Origin: Geminicoccus harenae
Lineage (GTDB): Bacteria; Pseudomonadota; Alphaproteobacteria; Geminicoccales; Geminicoccaceae
Reading direction: 5' to 3'
NCBI RefSeq assembly: GCF_019800005.1
Contig: NZ_JABGCL010000004.1
Span: 124,001 to 188,000 of the forward strand
DNA: 64,000 nucleotides
Shown one piece after another: positions 28,431-37,126 of the stretch; position 1 is the first letter of the stretch, and each line of letters opens with the position of its first letter. The translations under genes were made by a program, and so were the position numbers. Under the pieces are notes generated by a model that had not been told where the DNA came from, made no database searches, and saw only the letters and a program-made list of their open reading frames with translations.

Positions 28431-29054
28431 ATGCTGAAAGCCCATTTTCACGTCCCTTTCCGCGTCGCAGCCCTGGCCCTGCTGGCAGTGCTCGCCGGCT
28501 GCGCTACCCGGCAGCCTGCCACACCCCCGACCGATCCCGGCTGCATGGCGGCTCTCGCCGCCACCGGCGCACGCTTCAGCCCCTGGCCGGCGGCACCGGG
28601 CGGTGCCTGCGGAGTGGACCAGCCCCTGATCCTCGAGCGGGCCGGGCCGGCGCTGGTGCCGCCGCCCAAGACGTCCTGCGCCATGGCAGCCGCCTGGGCG
28701 GGCTTCGTGCCGGAACTGGACCGGCTGGCATGGGCGGAGGCCGGTGCGCCGGTGGCGGAGGTGCTCACCGCCGGAAGCTGGTCCTGCCGCTCCATGACCG
28801 GCAACAGCAGCCGGCCGAGCCTCCATGCCACGGGGCGTGCGCTCGACCTGCGCGGTTTCCGGCTGGCGGATGGCAGGCGCATCGACGTCGCACGGGACTG
28901 GTATCGGCGCGACGCTGCCGGCCGGTTCCTGCGGGCGGTCGGCAAGGCGGCGTGCCGGCACTTCCAGGTGGTGCTGGGCCCGCCGGCTGACCGCTTCCAT
29001 CACGACCATCTCCATGTCGACATCGGCCCCTGGCGGCTCTGCCAGGTGGGCTGA
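28431..29054 (+). CDS. Extensin-like C-terminal domain lipoprotein (LAS/M15-type peptidase fold)
   Basis: A 207-residue exported protein. The signal peptide ends in the lipobox LLAVLAGC (Cys24). The domain matches the bacterial extensin-like family, which carries the zinc-site pattern of LAS peptidases such as VanY: SLHATGRALD (His132, Asp139) and FHHDHLHVD (His193, His195). This suggests a cell-wall D,D- or L,D-peptidase. Several paired cysteines (60, 83, 119, 175, 204) fit a disulfide-bonded periplasmic domain. The ATG at 28431 was preferred over the frame's upstream ATG because it gives a clean signal peptide. Confidence 0.85.
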   Translation: MLKAHFHVPFRVAALALLAVLAGCATRQPATPPTDPGCMAALAATGARFSPWPAAPGGACGVDQPLILERAGPALVPPPKTSCAMAAAWAGFVPELDRLAWAEAGAPVAEVLTAGSWSCRSMTGNSSRPSLHATGRALDLRGFRLADGRRIDVARDWYRRDAAGRFLRAVGKAACRHFQVVLGPPADRFHHDHLHVDIGPWRLCQVG

Positions 29055-29187
29055 GGACGGGCGGCACGGCCGGCCACGGGAGCACCCGCCCGGCTACGGT
29101 ACCTTAATGTGCGTTAACCATGATGCCCCCGCACGCCCGCCGTGAAACCGGCTAGCGATGCGGCAGGCGATCAGCGGAAGGCGCTCC

Positions 29188-29526
29188 ATGGACGACCAGG
29201 CGCAGAGCGGCGGCGGGATCAGGCCGGCCGCGTGGCCGGCCCTCCTGTTCGGCGGGTGGTGGGCGCTGTCGGCCGGGCTGCCGGCCGCGGCCGCGGCGGC
29301 ACTGGCCAGCCCCTTCTTGCTGCTCTGGCACGGCCGCCCGATGGCAGCCGCCCTGGTCCTCGTGCTGGCGCATGCGGTGCTGGCGGTGCTGGCCGGCCAG
29401 GGCCGGATCGGCCGGCCCTGCCGCCTGCGCCCCCTGCTGCTGCCGCCGCTCGTGCTGGCCGCGGCGCTGGCGCTGTCCGGCCTGCTGGGCCTGCTGGTCG
29501 CCCCTCCGGGTGGCGACCTGCCATGA
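29188..29526 (+). CDS. Small integral membrane protein, function unknown
   Basis: A 112-residue, Ala/Leu-rich protein with three or four predicted membrane segments (about residues 15-45, 50-68 and 80-103). No family is recognised. The ATG at 29188 has GGAAGG six bases upstream, a better site than the in-frame ATG at 29158. Its stop overlaps the start of the PrsW-like gene as ATGA, so the two are translationally coupled and may work together in the membrane. Confidence 0.7.
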   Translation: MDDQAQSGGGIRPAAWPALLFGGWWALSAGLPAAAAAALASPFLLLWHGRPMAAALVLVLAHAVLAVLAGQGRIGRPCRLRPLLLPPLVLAAALALSGLLGLLVAPPGGDLP

Positions 29527-30812
29527 GCAGCCTGCTCTGGCTGCCGGGTGTGGTGGCGATGCCCGGCCTGCTCCTGCTCCTGACCTTTGCCCGCACCGGC
29601 CATGCCGCCACGCCCCGCCAGCGCGTCGACGCGTTCGGCCTGGGCATGCTGCTGGCCCCGCTGCTGGCCCCGTTCGCAATCGTGGCACCGTTCGCCTCCG
29701 TCATGCCGCCTGCGGGCGCCACCCTGGCCAGCGGCTGGCTGGAATCCGGCCTGCTGGAGGAACTGGCCAAGACCCTGGCGCTCTGGCTGGTGCTGGCGCC
29801 GCGCCTGCCGGTGGAGGCGGCGCTGACCCGGGCCGAGGCCGCGATCCTGATCTCGCTGGGCTTCGGCAGCTACGAGAACCTGCTCTACCTGGCCGGCACG
29901 GGCGAGGACGGCACGCTGCTGCTGGTCCGCAGCCTGGTCTCGCTGCCGGCCCATTTCACCGCCGGGATCGCTGCCGCCGTGGTGCTGCTGGCCCGGCCGA
30001 ACGCCGACCTGGGCGCTGCCGTCGGGGCGTTCGTGGCTGCTTGGCTCAGCCATGGCACGTTCAACCAGTGGGCGCTGGCCTGGGCTGGGGCGGCGAGCGG
30101 CATGGCGGCACCTGAGCAGGTGTCGCCCCTGCTCCTGGCCCTGCTGGCCACTGCCCCGGTAGCCGGCATGCTGACCGTCGCCTGGTGCTGGCGCCGGGTC
30201 CTGCCGGCCGTGAGCGGCGGGCTCGGTGCCGCCCTGCCCTGGGCGGCGGTCGCGGGCTTCCTCCTCCTCGCGGCCTGGCTGCTCTGGGACGGCCTGGGCC
30301 AGGTCCATGCGGCACGCCCGGCCATGACCGTGCTGGCGATGCCGTTCACGGCCCTGCCCGCGGCACTGGCCCTCATCGCCGCTGCCACCTCCGCGGATGC
30401 CTGGCGCTGCTCAGTTCAGGTCCGAGGTCAGCGCGAACGGGGCGAAGTCCCGGCGCAGGAGCTCGCCGCCCGCCGCGTCCGCGGCTTCCAGCCAGGCACT
30501 GCTCTGCATTTCCAGGAGCCGGCTGACCGTTCGCTGGAACTCGAAGGCGCCTTCCCCGACCGGGTAGAGCTCGTCCGGCCGCCCGGCGGCGGTGACGACC
30601 AGCAGCCGGCGGTTCTCGTAGAGCACGTCGACCAGGGTCATGAAGCGCCGGGCCTCGTTGCGCCGGGCCGGAGCGAGGACCGGGACGCCCGTCAGGAACA
30701 CGACCCGGAAGCGCTCGGCGATCGCCAGATAGTCGGCGGCCCCCAGCGGCCGGTCGCACAGCTCGGGAAAGTCGAAGAAGGCGACCGGCCCCTCGGCCCG
30801 GGCGACCCTTAG
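29523..30812 (+). CDS. PrsW-like intramembrane metalloprotease (3' end overlaps zapE antisense)
   Basis: A membrane protein with about eight helices and the PrsW motif set: EELAK (Glu79, Glu80, Lys83), GFGSYENLLY (Glu118), a helix-start HFTAG (His144) and SHGTFN (His177). PrsW proteases cut membrane-bound anti-sigma factors, but this family also has CPBP-like members of other function. The recognisable domain ends near residue 295 (position about 30405). The frame continues to 30812, adding about 130 charged residues opposite the zapE coding sequence, which are probably not functional. The real 3' end may therefore be near 30410, with a lost or shifted stop. Confidence 0.78.
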   Translation: MSSLLWLPGVVAMPGLLLLLTFARTGHAATPRQRVDAFGLGMLLAPLLAPFAIVAPFASVMPPAGATLASGWLESGLLEELAKTLALWLVLAPRLPVEAALTRAEAAILISLGFGSYENLLYLAGTGEDGTLLLVRSLVSLPAHFTAGIAAAVVLLARPNADLGAAVGAFVAAWLSHGTFNQWALAWAGAASGMAAPEQVSPLLLALLATAPVAGMLTVAWCWRRVLPAVSGGLGAALPWAAVAGFLLLAAWLLWDGLGQVHAARPAMTVLAMPFTALPAALALIAAATSADAWRCSVQVRGQRERGEVPAQELAARRVRGFQPGTALHFQEPADRSLELEGAFPDRVELVRPPGGGDDQQPAVLVEHVDQGHEAPGLVAPGRSEDRDARQEHDPEALGDRQIVGGPQRPVAQLGKVEEGDRPLGPGDP

Positions 30813-31610
30813 GCTGCGCGTGCCCACCGACAGCTCGACCGGCGAACCCGGCTGCCCGTCGGTCAGCGCCAGGAACAGCCGCTCCGCCGCCTCGGCCGCA
30901 GCCTCGTCCAGCGGCGAGAACCAGGTGGCGAGGTCGCGCAGCCGCTCGACCCGGTAGTCGACCGGGCCGTTCAGGCTCAGCACGTCGACCTTCTGCTTCA
31001 GCAGGGCGATGAACGGCAGGAAGCGCTCGCGGTTGAGCCCGTCCCAGTACAGCCGGTCCGGCGGCCAGTTCGAGGTGGCGACCACGGTGACGCCGGCGTC
31101 GAACAGGCCGGTGAACAGCCGGCCCAGGATCATCGCGTCCGCGATGTTGACCACGTGGAACTCGTCGAAGCACAATAGCCGCGTCTCCGCGGCGATCGCA
31201 TCGGCCACCCGCCCGACCGGATCGCCCTCGGCGCCGGCTTGGCGTAGCTCGTGCAGCCGGCGCTGCACTTCCAGCATGAAGGCATGGAAGTGGACCCGCC
31301 GGGTCTTCGGCTCCGGCGTGGCCGCGACGAACCGGTCCATCAGCATCGACTTGCCGCGGCCGACCGAGCCCCAGAGATAGAGGCCCTTGACCGGCGGGGC
31401 GGGCGACGCCTTGCGGCCGAACAGGCCGCTCCAGAACCCGCTGCCATTGCCGTCCTGGGACGGACGGGCCGCCAGTTCGTCGTGCAGGCGCTGCAGACGC
31501 TGGACCGCCCGCTCCTGGTCGGGATCAGGCTTCAGCCCGCCGTCAGCGAGTTTCTCCCGATAGAGCGCGAGAGGTCCGGTCAAGATCCTGCCTTTGCTGG
31601 AAATGGTCAT
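30411..31610 (-). CDS. zapE: AFG1/ZapE-family ATPase
   Basis: A 399-residue AAA-like P-loop ATPase. ZapE in E. coli acts on FtsZ ring stability at late division, and the mitochondrial homologue Afg1 helps remove misassembled proteins. Walker A is WGSVGRGKSMLMD, Walker B is LLCFDEFHV, and the sensor segment VTVVATSNWPPDRLY and the VFLTGVPVL region are typical. The start is the ATG at 31608-31610, beginning MTISSKGRILTGPLALY; the frame extends upstream through non-coding sequence. Its last 400 bases lie opposite the extended tail of the PrsW-like frame. Confidence 0.92.
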   Translation of the reverse strand: MTISSKGRILTGPLALYREKLADGGLKPDPDQERAVQRLQRLHDELAARPSQDGNGSGFWSGLFGRKASPAPPVKGLYLWGSVGRGKSMLMDRFVAATPEPKTRRVHFHAFMLEVQRRLHELRQAGAEGDPVGRVADAIAAETRLLCFDEFHVVNIADAMILGRLFTGLFDAGVTVVATSNWPPDRLYWDGLNRERFLPFIALLKQKVDVLSLNGPVDYRVERLRDLATWFSPLDEAAAEAAERLFLALTDGQPGSPVELSVGTRSLRVARAEGPVAFFDFPELCDRPLGAADYLAIAERFRVVFLTGVPVLAPARRNEARRFMTLVDVLYENRRLLVVTAAGRPDELYPVGEGAFEFQRTVSRLLEMQSSAWLEAADAAGGELLRRDFAPFALTSDLN

Positions 31611-31719
31611 GGTGCCGGCGACTAGGCCGACTCCCGGTAGATTGGCAAGCCCAGGGCAAGAATCGGCCCATCCGGCGCCCATCGCCACACCCCACCCACG
31701 ATCGGAGGAACGACCCTTG

Positions 31720-32283
31720 ATGGAGCCTTGCCGTATCGTGCTCACCGGCGGCCCCGGCTCCGGCAAGAGCACGCTGCTCGCTGAGCTGCAAAGAATGGGT
31801 GAGCGCTGCGTGGCCGAGACCGGCCGCGCCATCATCCAGGAGCAGATGAGAAGCGGCGGCAGTGCCCTTCCCTGGAGCGACCGGAGCGGCTTCGCCCTGG
31901 CCATGCTGGCGCGCGAGACGGCGAACTTCCACCACGTCACCGGCAGTTCCCGGCTCTGGTTCGATCGCGGCATCCCGGACGTGCTGGGCTATCTGCGCCT
32001 GGAGGGGCTGCCGGTGCCGCCCGAAGTGACGGAAGCCGCCCGCGCGCACCGCTACCATCACCAGGTATTCGTCTGCCCGCCCTGGCCCGAGATCTACGCC
32101 CAGGACCGGGAGCGGCGGCAATCCCTCGAGATCGCCACGCGCACCCATGCCGAGATGGTCAGGACCTATGGCGAGCTCGGCTACACGCTGATCGAGGTGC
32201 CGCGCCTGCCCGTGGCGGCACGCGCGGCGTTCCTGCTGGACCGGCTGATGGACGCCGATCCGGAGGATCAGCCGGGCTGGTGA
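31720..32283 (+). CDS. P-loop NTPase (AAA_28-like), predicted small-molecule or nucleotide kinase-like
   Basis: A 187-residue single-domain ATP-binding protein. Walker A is LTGGPGSGKSTLL (residues 8-20). An acidic motif WFDRGIPDVLGYL near 85 fits a Walker B-like position as in nucleotide kinases, and the lid-like segment AQDRERRQSLE follows. The family is usually annotated as a predicted ATPase of unknown function. GGAGGA lies about ten bases upstream of the ATG at 31720; a TTG three bases earlier is possible. The 3' end overlaps the convergent FMN reductase by 16 bases. Confidence 0.82.
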   Translation: MEPCRIVLTGGPGSGKSTLLAELQRMGERCVAETGRAIIQEQMRSGGSALPWSDRSGFALAMLARETANFHHVTGSSRLWFDRGIPDVLGYLRLEGLPVPPEVTEAARAHRYHHQVFVCPPWPEIYAQDRERRQSLEIATRTHAEMVRTYGELGYTLIEVPRLPVAARAAFLLDRLMDADPEDQPGW

Positions 32284-32822
32284 CGCTCGATCCAGGCGAG
32301 GAAGGCCGTCAGGTGGTTGCCCAGGAACTGGCGGGTGCGGTCCTCCACCACGTTGTGCTCGGGATCGAGCATGCTGGCCTTGAAGCTCAGATACATCTCC
32401 GGCTGGCCCATCAGCACCATGCCGAGGCCCACCACGACATGGCGGAGCTGGGACTGGGCCACGGCGGTGCCGATCGCCCCCGGCGAGGCGCCCACGATCG
32501 CGGCGGGCTTGCCCTGCCAGCAGCTCGTGCCGACCGGGCGGCTGCCCCAGTCCAGCACGTTCTTCACGACCGGCGTGAACGAGCGGTTGTATTCCGGCGT
32601 CACGAACAGCACCGCGTCGGCCGCCGTCACCGCTTCCTTCATCCGCCGGACCGCTGCCGGCGGCTCCGGATCGAACAGGTCCTCGTTGTAGAGCGGGATG
32701 TCCGCCAGCTCGAGCAGGTCGAACTGGCACTGGCTCCCGGCGAGCTTGGCCAGCGCCTGCGCGAGCTTGCGGTTGATGGAATCCCGCCGGAGGCTTCCGA
32801 CGATCACGGCGACACGCGGCAT
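32268..32822 (-). CDS. NADPH-dependent FMN reductase
   Basis: A 184-residue flavodoxin-fold reductase of the ChrR/YieF/azoreductase-like group. It transfers electrons from NAD(P)H through FMN to quinones, chromate or azo compounds. The FMN phosphate loop is GSLRRDSINRKLA (residues 9-21), and the second flavin contact is TPEYNRSFTPVVKNVLDW (about 75-92). Then comes the typical GKPAAIVGASPGAIG. It starts at the ATG at 32820-32822. It stands between a plus-strand NTPase (16-base tail overlap) and the EamA transporter on its own strand. Confidence 0.92.
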   Translation of the reverse strand: MPRVAVIVGSLRRDSINRKLAQALAKLAGSQCQFDLLELADIPLYNEDLFDPEPPAAVRRMKEAVTAADAVLFVTPEYNRSFTPVVKNVLDWGSRPVGTSCWQGKPAAIVGASPGAIGTAVAQSQLRHVVVGLGMVLMGQPEMYLSFKASMLDPEHNVVEDRTRQFLGNHLTAFLAWIERHQPG

Positions 32823-32885
32823 GCTGCCCTCCCGGACGATGGCCCGTCTTCTGAACTTGCAGCGACCGTCCTGCGGGGCAAGGGC

Positions 32886-33806
32886 TCAGACAGAGGTGAC
32901 CCGGCCGCGCCACATCCTGGCCCAGGGGAGCTGGGCCACCAGTGCGCCCAGGCTCACCAGGGCGGCGCCGGCGAGGGTGCGGCCGCCGATCCCGCCTTGG
33001 CCCAGCAGCACCGCCAGCACCACGACATAGAATGGCAGCAGGTTCTGGTGCATCGACGCGACGGTGACACCCAGCAGGCGCACGGACAAAAACCAGAGCG
33101 GCGTCGACAGGCCGATGCCGATGCAGCCCATCCAGAGCAGCAGCAGGATCTCCCGCCCGTCCGGTGCTGCCGGCGGCAGCCAGCCGGCACCGGTCAGCCC
33201 GGCAGACAAGAGGGTGAGCGTGGCCCCGCCGGCTGCCAGCGTCACCAGCGACTGTGCCAGCGTATCGTGGCCGTCCAGGTCGCGCACGGTGGCACGGGAG
33301 AACAGCGTCCAGAGCGTGATCGAGACCAGCAGCACGAGCTCGCCGCCGCGAAAGCCGGGCGCACCCTCGTCGAAGCTGCCGCTGGCCAGCACGCCGCCGG
33401 CGATCGCCAGGCCCACGCCCAGCAGCAGGCTGGTCCGCACGCGCTCCGTACCCTGCACCGCGCCGATGATGGCGGACACCAGCGGCATGGTGGTGAACAC
33501 GATCGCGGCCGCCATCGGGTCGGACAGGTCCTGGCCCCAGATCATCAGCACCACGGACGGCACCATGTAGAGGCAGGACAGGCGCAGCACGACCGGCCAG
33601 GGGATGCCGCCGAGCCGCAGCGGGCGGCGCAGCAGCGGGAACAGCAGGAGGACGCCCAGTGCCGCGACGGTCAGCCGGGCGGCGGCCAGGGCCAGAGGCG
33701 GCCAGGTCGCCAGCAGGATCTCCGTCACCGGGATGGTGGTCGCCCAGATGAGGTTGCCGGCGATCCCGGCCAGGTTGCCCCACAAGACCAGCCGCTCGCC
33801 GCCCAT
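32886..33806 (-). CDS. EamA-family (DMT) transporter
   Basis: A 306-residue inner-membrane protein with ten predicted helices arranged as two EamA repeats. The first covers about residues 8-140 (NLIWATTIPVTEILLA to IIGAVQGTE) and the second about 150-290 (LVSITLWTLFSR to LGALVAQLPW). Members export amino acids or metabolites by antiport, and substrates are not predictable. The ATG at 33804-33806 was chosen because upstream in-frame residues are Arg/Gly/Pro-rich and overlap a terminator hairpin. It lies downstream of the RND operon but is separated from it by that terminator. Confidence 0.88.
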   Translation of the reverse strand: MGGERLVLWGNLAGIAGNLIWATTIPVTEILLATWPPLALAAARLTVAALGVLLLFPLLRRPLRLGGIPWPVVLRLSCLYMVPSVVLMIWGQDLSDPMAAAIVFTTMPLVSAIIGAVQGTERVRTSLLLGVGLAIAGGVLASGSFDEGAPGFRGGELVLLVSITLWTLFSRATVRDLDGHDTLAQSLVTLAAGGATLTLLSAGLTGAGWLPPAAPDGREILLLLWMGCIGIGLSTPLWFLSVRLLGVTVASMHQNLLPFYVVVLAVLLGQGGIGGRTLAGAALVSLGALVAQLPWARMWRGRVTSV

Positions 33807-33860
33807 GCCCAGCCATGTCCCCCATCGGGCCGCGCGGACCCCCGCGTGCTGTCCCGACCA

Positions 33861-33908
33861 TGCAAAAGAAACGGCGCCGCCAGGCCGGTCAAGCCCGTCG
33901 GCGCCGTT
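33861..33908 (-). terminator. Intrinsic terminator of the RND pump operon
   Basis: Read on the minus strand, AACGGCGCCG (33908-33899) pairs perfectly with CGGCGCCGTT (33879-33870) over a 19-base loop and is followed at once by TCTTTTGC. It lies about 50 bp after the RND permease stop and before the EamA gene. Confidence 0.75.
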
Positions 33909-33957
33909 GGGACGGAGCGGCGGGGATGGTGTCGCACCCTCCCCGCCGCCTGGCTGG

Positions 33958-36900
33958 TCACGCGGCGGGCACCGCCGCCTGGGCCCGGCCACGCCGCCGG
34001 CCAGCCAGCCAGCGGCAGACCACGTAGAACACCGGCGTGAACAGGAGGCCGAACAGGGTCACTCCCAGCATGCCGGCGAACACGGTGGTGCCCAGCGTGC
34101 GGCGCATCTCCGCCCCCGCCCCGGTGCTGAGCACCAGCGGCACCACGCCCAGGATGAAGGCCAGGGAGGTCATGACGATCGGGCGCAGCCGGGTGCGCGC
34201 CGCCTCCACCGCCGCATCCAGCCGGTCCATGCCGCGCTCCTCGGCCTGCTTGGCGAACTCCACGATCAGGATCGCGTTCTTCGCCGCCAGGCCGATCAGC
34301 ACGACCAGGCCGATCTGGACCAGGATGTCGTTGGCAAAGCCCGCGGCCAGCACGCCGCTGATCGCCGCCAGCACGCACATCGGCACGATCAGGATCACCG
34401 CCAGCGGCAGGAGCCAGCTCTCGTAGAGCCCTGCCAGCACCAGGAACACGAACACGACCGCCGCGATGAAGGCGAACACCGCGGTGTTGCCGGCGAGCTT
34501 TTCCTGGAGCGACAGCTCGGTCCACTCATAGGCGAAGCCGCTCGGCAGCAGCTCGCCCGCCAGCCGCTCCATCGCCGTCAGCGCCTGGGCGCTGGACGTA
34601 CCCGGCAGGGTCGAGCCCTGCAGCTCGGCCGCCGGGTAGAGGTTGTAGCGCGCCACCCGGTAGGGCCCGGTGATGTCGCGGAAGGTCGCGACCGAGCCCA
34701 GCGGCACCATCGCGCCGTTGTCGCTGCGGGTCTTGAGCCTGGCCACGTCGCGCGGGGTCTGGCGATAGGGCCAGTCCGCCTGCGCGGTCACCCGGAAGGT
34801 GCGGCCGGACAGGTTGTAGTCGTTGACGTAGGCGGAGCCGAGATAGACCTCCAGCGCCTCGAACACCCGGGACGCCGGAACCTCCAGCATCTCCGCCTGC
34901 ACCCGGTCGATGTCGGCATAGACCTTGGGCGTCTTGGTGCTGAACAGGGAGAACACCGAGGTGAGGCCCGGCTCGGCATTGGCGGCCCCGGCCACGGCCT
35001 GGGTCGCCTCCTCCAGGGCCGGCAGGCCGCGGCCGTTGCGGTCCTGGATCATCATCTTGAAGCCACCGCCCGTGCCGAGGCCCCGGACCGGCGGCGGCAT
35101 CAGGCTGAACACCATCGCCTCCTGGACCCCGCTCAGGCGCTGGCGGAAGTCGGCCAGGATCGCGTTGGCATCATGGCCCCCTGCCACCCGCTCGGGGAAC
35201 GGCTCCAGGGCGGAGAAGATCACGCCGCCGCTCGGCGTGTTGGTGAAGGTGGCGCCGTCGAAGCCGGAGAAGGCCACGCTGTGGGCGACGCCGGGGGTTT
35301 CGCGGATCAGCCCCGCCACCTCGCGCACCACCTGGTCGGTACGGTCCAGGGACGAGCCCGGCGGGAGCTGAATCACGGTGATCAGGTAGCCCTGGTCCTG
35401 CTCGGGAATGAAGCCGCCGGGCGTGCGCTCCACCTGGAGCCAGGTGAAGCCCAAAAGGCCGGCATAGACGAGCAGGATCAGCACCGGCAGGCGCACCAGC
35501 CGCCGGGTCAATCCGGCATAGCCGCCCGAGATCCGGTCGAACACATGGTCGAAGCCGCGGAAGAAGGCATGCACCGGCCGGGCCAGCAGGCCGGGCTTGT
35601 GGTGCGGGTCGTGGGGCTTGAGCAGCAGTGCGGCCAGGGCCGGGCTCAGCGTCAGCGACACTATCAGGGAGATGCCGGTGGCAGCGGCGATGGTGAGCGC
35701 GAACTGCCGGTAGAACTGGCCGGAGATGCCGGTGATGAAGGCGGTCGGTACGAACACCGCGATCAGCACGAGGGCGATCGCCACCAGTGCGGTGCCGACC
35801 TCGTCCATGGTCCGGTGCGCCGCCTCCTTCGGCGTCATGCCGGCCGCCAGGTTGCGCTCGACATTCTCCACCACGACGATCGCGTCATCGACCACGATGC
35901 CGATCGCCAGCACCAGGCCGAACAGCGACAGGTTGTTGAGCGAGAAGCCCATCGCGGCCATCACCGCGAAGGTGCCGATGAGCGAGACCGGGATCGCCAG
36001 GATCGGGATGATCGAGGCCCGCCAGGTCTTGAGGAACAGGATCACCACGACCACGACGAGTGCCACCGCCTCGAAGATGGTCTTGTAGACCTCGTGCACC
36101 GATTCCGCGATGAACTCGGTCGGATCGTAGATGATCCGGTATTCCAGGCCCTCGGGGAAGTTGTGCGACAGCTCCTCCATGGTGGCGTGCAGCGCCTGGG
36201 AGGTCGCCAGCGCGTTGGAGCCGGGCCGCTGGAACACCAGCAGCGGCAAAGCCGGGTCCTCGTCGAGATAGCCGATGGTCGAGTAGTCGACGGCACCGAC
36301 CTCGACCCGGGCCACGTCCCGGATCCTGGTCACCCGCCCGCTGCCGTCGGTCTTGACCACGATGTTGGCGAATTCCTTGGGCTCGACCAGCCGGCCCTTG
36401 GTTTCCAGATTGAGCTGGAAGTCGCCCGGCGACGGGTTGGGCGGCTGGTTCAGCACGCCGGAGGCCACCTGGACGTTCTGCGCGCGCAGGGCTGCCACAA
36501 TTTCGCCGGGTGTGAGGTCCAGGGCGGCGGCGCGCTCCGGGTCGATCCAGACCCGCATCGAATATTCGCGCGCACCGAACAGCTGGACATCGCCCACCCC
36601 GTCGACCCGGGACAGCACGTCGCGGACCTGCAGCACCGCGTAGTTGGAGAGGTAGAGCAGGTCTACCGCCGGATCGGTCGACAGGAGATGGATGACCATC
36701 AGCATGTCGGGCGAGCTTTTCTGGGTGGTGATGCCCAGCCGCCGGACCTCCTCGGGCAGGCTCGCCTCCGCGATCGCCACGCGGTTCTGGACCAGCACCT
36801 GCGCCTTATCCAGGTCGGTGCCGAGGTCGAAGGCGATGGTGATGGTCAGCGCACCATCCGCGGTGGACTGGGAGGACATGTAGAGCATGTCCTCCACGCC

Positions 36901-37116
36901 GTTGATCTCCTGCTCGAGCGGGGCTGCCACCGTGTCGGCCACGGTCTCCGCCGAGGCGCCGGGATAGGTCGCCCGCACCGTGACGGTGGGCGGGGCCACC
37001 TCGGGATATTGCGCCACCGGCAGGCCCAGATAGGCGATGCCGCCGACGATGGTGATGATGATCGAGACGACCGCCGCCAGGATCGGGCGGTCGACGAACA
37101 CATGGGTGAAGCGCAT
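33958..37116 (-). CDS. RND efflux transporter permease, HAE-1 type (AcrB/MexB-like)
   Basis: A 1052-residue proton-driven inner-membrane pump subunit for hydrophobic and amphiphilic compounds. It shows the RND plan of 12 helices with two large periplasmic loops. The N-terminus is MRFTHVFVDRPILAAVVSII, and TM4 carries the proton-relay pair in GIVVDDAIVVVENVERN (Asp-Asp near 408). The porter and docking regions are complete, and the C-terminal half ends in VLFTPVFYVVCRWLAG. It is the second gene after the adaptor (10-base gap) and is followed by an intrinsic terminator. No outer-membrane TolC-type gene is linked, so it probably shares a TolC encoded elsewhere. Confidence 0.95.
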   Translation of the reverse strand: MRFTHVFVDRPILAAVVSIIITIVGGIAYLGLPVAQYPEVAPPTVTVRATYPGASAETVADTVAAPLEQEINGVEDMLYMSSQSTADGALTITIAFDLGTDLDKAQVLVQNRVAIAEASLPEEVRRLGITTQKSSPDMLMVIHLLSTDPAVDLLYLSNYAVLQVRDVLSRVDGVGDVQLFGAREYSMRVWIDPERAAALDLTPGEIVAALRAQNVQVASGVLNQPPNPSPGDFQLNLETKGRLVEPKEFANIVVKTDGSGRVTRIRDVARVEVGAVDYSTIGYLDEDPALPLLVFQRPGSNALATSQALHATMEELSHNFPEGLEYRIIYDPTEFIAESVHEVYKTIFEAVALVVVVVILFLKTWRASIIPILAIPVSLIGTFAVMAAMGFSLNNLSLFGLVLAIGIVVDDAIVVVENVERNLAAGMTPKEAAHRTMDEVGTALVAIALVLIAVFVPTAFITGISGQFYRQFALTIAAATGISLIVSLTLSPALAALLLKPHDPHHKPGLLARPVHAFFRGFDHVFDRISGGYAGLTRRLVRLPVLILLVYAGLLGFTWLQVERTPGGFIPEQDQGYLITVIQLPPGSSLDRTDQVVREVAGLIRETPGVAHSVAFSGFDGATFTNTPSGGVIFSALEPFPERVAGGHDANAILADFRQRLSGVQEAMVFSLMPPPVRGLGTGGGFKMMIQDRNGRGLPALEEATQAVAGAANAEPGLTSVFSLFSTKTPKVYADIDRVQAEMLEVPASRVFEALEVYLGSAYVNDYNLSGRTFRVTAQADWPYRQTPRDVARLKTRSDNGAMVPLGSVATFRDITGPYRVARYNLYPAAELQGSTLPGTSSAQALTAMERLAGELLPSGFAYEWTELSLQEKLAGNTAVFAFIAAVVFVFLVLAGLYESWLLPLAVILIVPMCVLAAISGVLAAGFANDILVQIGLVVLIGLAAKNAILIVEFAKQAEERGMDRLDAAVEAARTRLRPIVMTSLAFILGVVPLVLSTGAGAEMRRTLGTTVFAGMLGVTLFGLLFTPVFYVVCRWLAGRRRGRAQAAVPAA

Positions 37117-37126
37117 CGACCGCTCC

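Noticed and set aside
30411-30812. Treating the whole PrsW-like frame tail as a functional domain
   Set aside because: The tail is charged, lacks helices and exactly mirrors the zapE coding strand, so it is more likely read-through.
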